This document shows positions 6,300 through 7,017 of a stretch of DNA of 7,017 nucleotides, in pieces. Made by a program: the position numbers and the translations under genes. The stretch is from positions 1-7,017 of the forward strand of contig CAOKHR010000130.1 in the NCBI GenBank assembly GCA_948468325.1, written 5' to 3'. This stretch comes from an uncultured Lachnospiraceae bacterium (lineage in GTDB: Bacteria > Bacillota > Clostridia > Lachnospirales > Lachnospiraceae). The stretch's first letter is position 1. Every line of letters starts with the position of its first letter. The notes under the pieces are model-generated. The model saw nothing but the letters and a program-made list of their open reading frames with translations. It did no database searches and was not told where the DNA came from.

Positions 6300-7017
6300 A
6301 TGGGAGGCTTTTTTGGCGTAGCATCCAGAGAGGATTGCGTATTTGATTTATTTTTCGGAATTGATTATCATTCCCACCTGGGGACAAAACGCGGCGGGAT
6401 GGTGGTATATGGGGAAAACGGGTTTGACCGTTCGATCCATAACATTGAGAATGCACCGTTCCGTACAAAATTTGACAAAGACGTACAGGAGATGTCCGGC
6501 AGAACCGGAATCGGATGTATTTCAGATTATGAGCCGCAGCCCCTTTTGGTGCGTTCTCACCACGGTACGTATGCAATTACGACGGTAAGCAAGATTAATA
6601 ACGTAAAACAATTGTCAAAAATGCTGTTTGAAAACGGCCATTCTCATTTTTTGGAGATGAGCGGCGGTGATATTAATGCAACAGAGCTGATTGCATCACT
6701 GATTAACCAGAAAGAAAATCTGATTGAAGGGATTCGCTTTGCACTGGATTCGGTAGAAGGATCGGTATCAAAATTGCTGATGAATGAAAAAGGAATTTAT
6801 GCGGCAAGAGATAAGTATGGACGCACGCCCGTCGTAGTCGGGAAGAAAGAAAGCGCTTTCTGCATTTCCTTTGAAAATTTTGCGTATAAAAATCTTGGTT
6901 ACACAGATTATGCGGAGCTTGGGCCGGGAGAGAATGCAGTTGTGACAGACAGGGAATATGTTACTTTGTCGGCTCCGGGCTCGCAGATGAAAATCTGTAC
7001 ATTTTTGTGGGTTTATT
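6300..7017 (+). CDS. Amidophosphoribosyltransferase-like protein with degenerate glutaminase site (partial)
   Basis: The N-terminal 239 residues are in the window; the frame is open at the end. The fold reads as the Ntn-hydrolase (glutaminase) half of PurF: an MGGFFGVAS start, HLGTKRGG (26-33), GIGCISDYEP, and ARDKYGRTPVVVG (169-181), the counterpart of the RDxxGxRPLxxG motif. True PurF needs a Cys directly after the processed N-terminus (CGIFG or similar); here Gly2-Gly3 stands there. By eye, the PurF GHVRYST segment becomes GCISDYE (from Cys73), HNG becomes HHG (87-89), and SDTE becomes DINATE (124-129). The domain is therefore probably unable to hydrolyse glutamine. The phosphoribosyltransferase half lies beyond the window. 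GAGGAA (6289-6294) precedes the ATG, and an in-frame stop (6288-6290) rules out a longer start. It could use ammonia, act as a regulator, or have another role. I do not call it purF because it looks like a paralog. Confidence 0.85.
   Translation, partial: MGGFFGVASREDCVFDLFFGIDYHSHLGTKRGGMVVYGENGFDRSIHNIENAPFRTKFDKDVQEMSGRTGIGCISDYEPQPLLVRSHHGTYAITTVSKINNVKQLSKMLFENGHSHFLEMSGGDINATELIASLINQKENLIEGIRFALDSVEGSVSKLLMNEKGIYAARDKYGRTPVVVGKKESAFCISFENFAYKNLGYTDYAELGPGENAVVTDREYVTLSAPGSQMKICTFLWVY

Noticed and set aside
6343..6588. 81-aa + strand frame inside the PurF-like gene
   Set aside because: It overlaps a frame with clear PurF-like motifs and a good ribosome binding site; it has a TTG start and no family resemblance.

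Overview
This 7.0 kb window looks like chromosomal DNA from an anaerobic, moderately low-GC Firmicute, most likely a gut clostridium of the Lachnospiraceae type. The evidence is the gene content: ferrous-iron uptake by FeoB with its small Cys-rich partner, a small low-potential ferredoxin, and an unusual PurF-like protein. Strong purine-rich ribosome binding sites and sigma-A-type promoters fit the same assignment, which is an inference from content and not from any database search. All genes are on the + strand.

Region 1 (1-2552) is an iron-uptake operon. The first 24 bases look like the last codons of feoA. A short gap with a GTTAG/CTAAT dyad follows, then complete feoB (726 aa). Next come a large compound hairpin, a 43-aa FeoB-associated Cys-rich membrane protein, and an intrinsic terminator.

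Region 2 (2573-5772) is a separate operon with its own sigma-A promoter (TTGAAC, 17 bp, TACAAT). It encodes a CPBP-family (CAAX-like) intramembrane protease, then an ABC ATPase of the NatA/YhaQ type that starts inside the protease stop codon (ATGA overlap), and a NatB/YhaP-type permease 13 bp further on. The layout suggests one coupled membrane module, perhaps for export, immunity or peptide handling. The substrate is unknown.

Region 3 (5773-5945) holds two near-identical 54-bp tandem repeats, each with a bulged hairpin.

Region 4 (5946-7017) has a 62-aa single-cluster [4Fe-4S] ferredoxin, a strong multi-part terminator and a clear promoter (TTTACA, 17 bp, TATGAT). It ends in the N-terminal 239 residues of an amidophosphoribosyltransferase-like protein. 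That protein has Gly where the PurF glutaminase nucleophile Cys should be, and several other glutaminase residues also appear changed.

Nothing here is clearly a new defence system or mobile element. The best leads are the degenerate PurF paralog, the 54-bp repeat, the protease/ABC module and the structured feoB 3' spacer.
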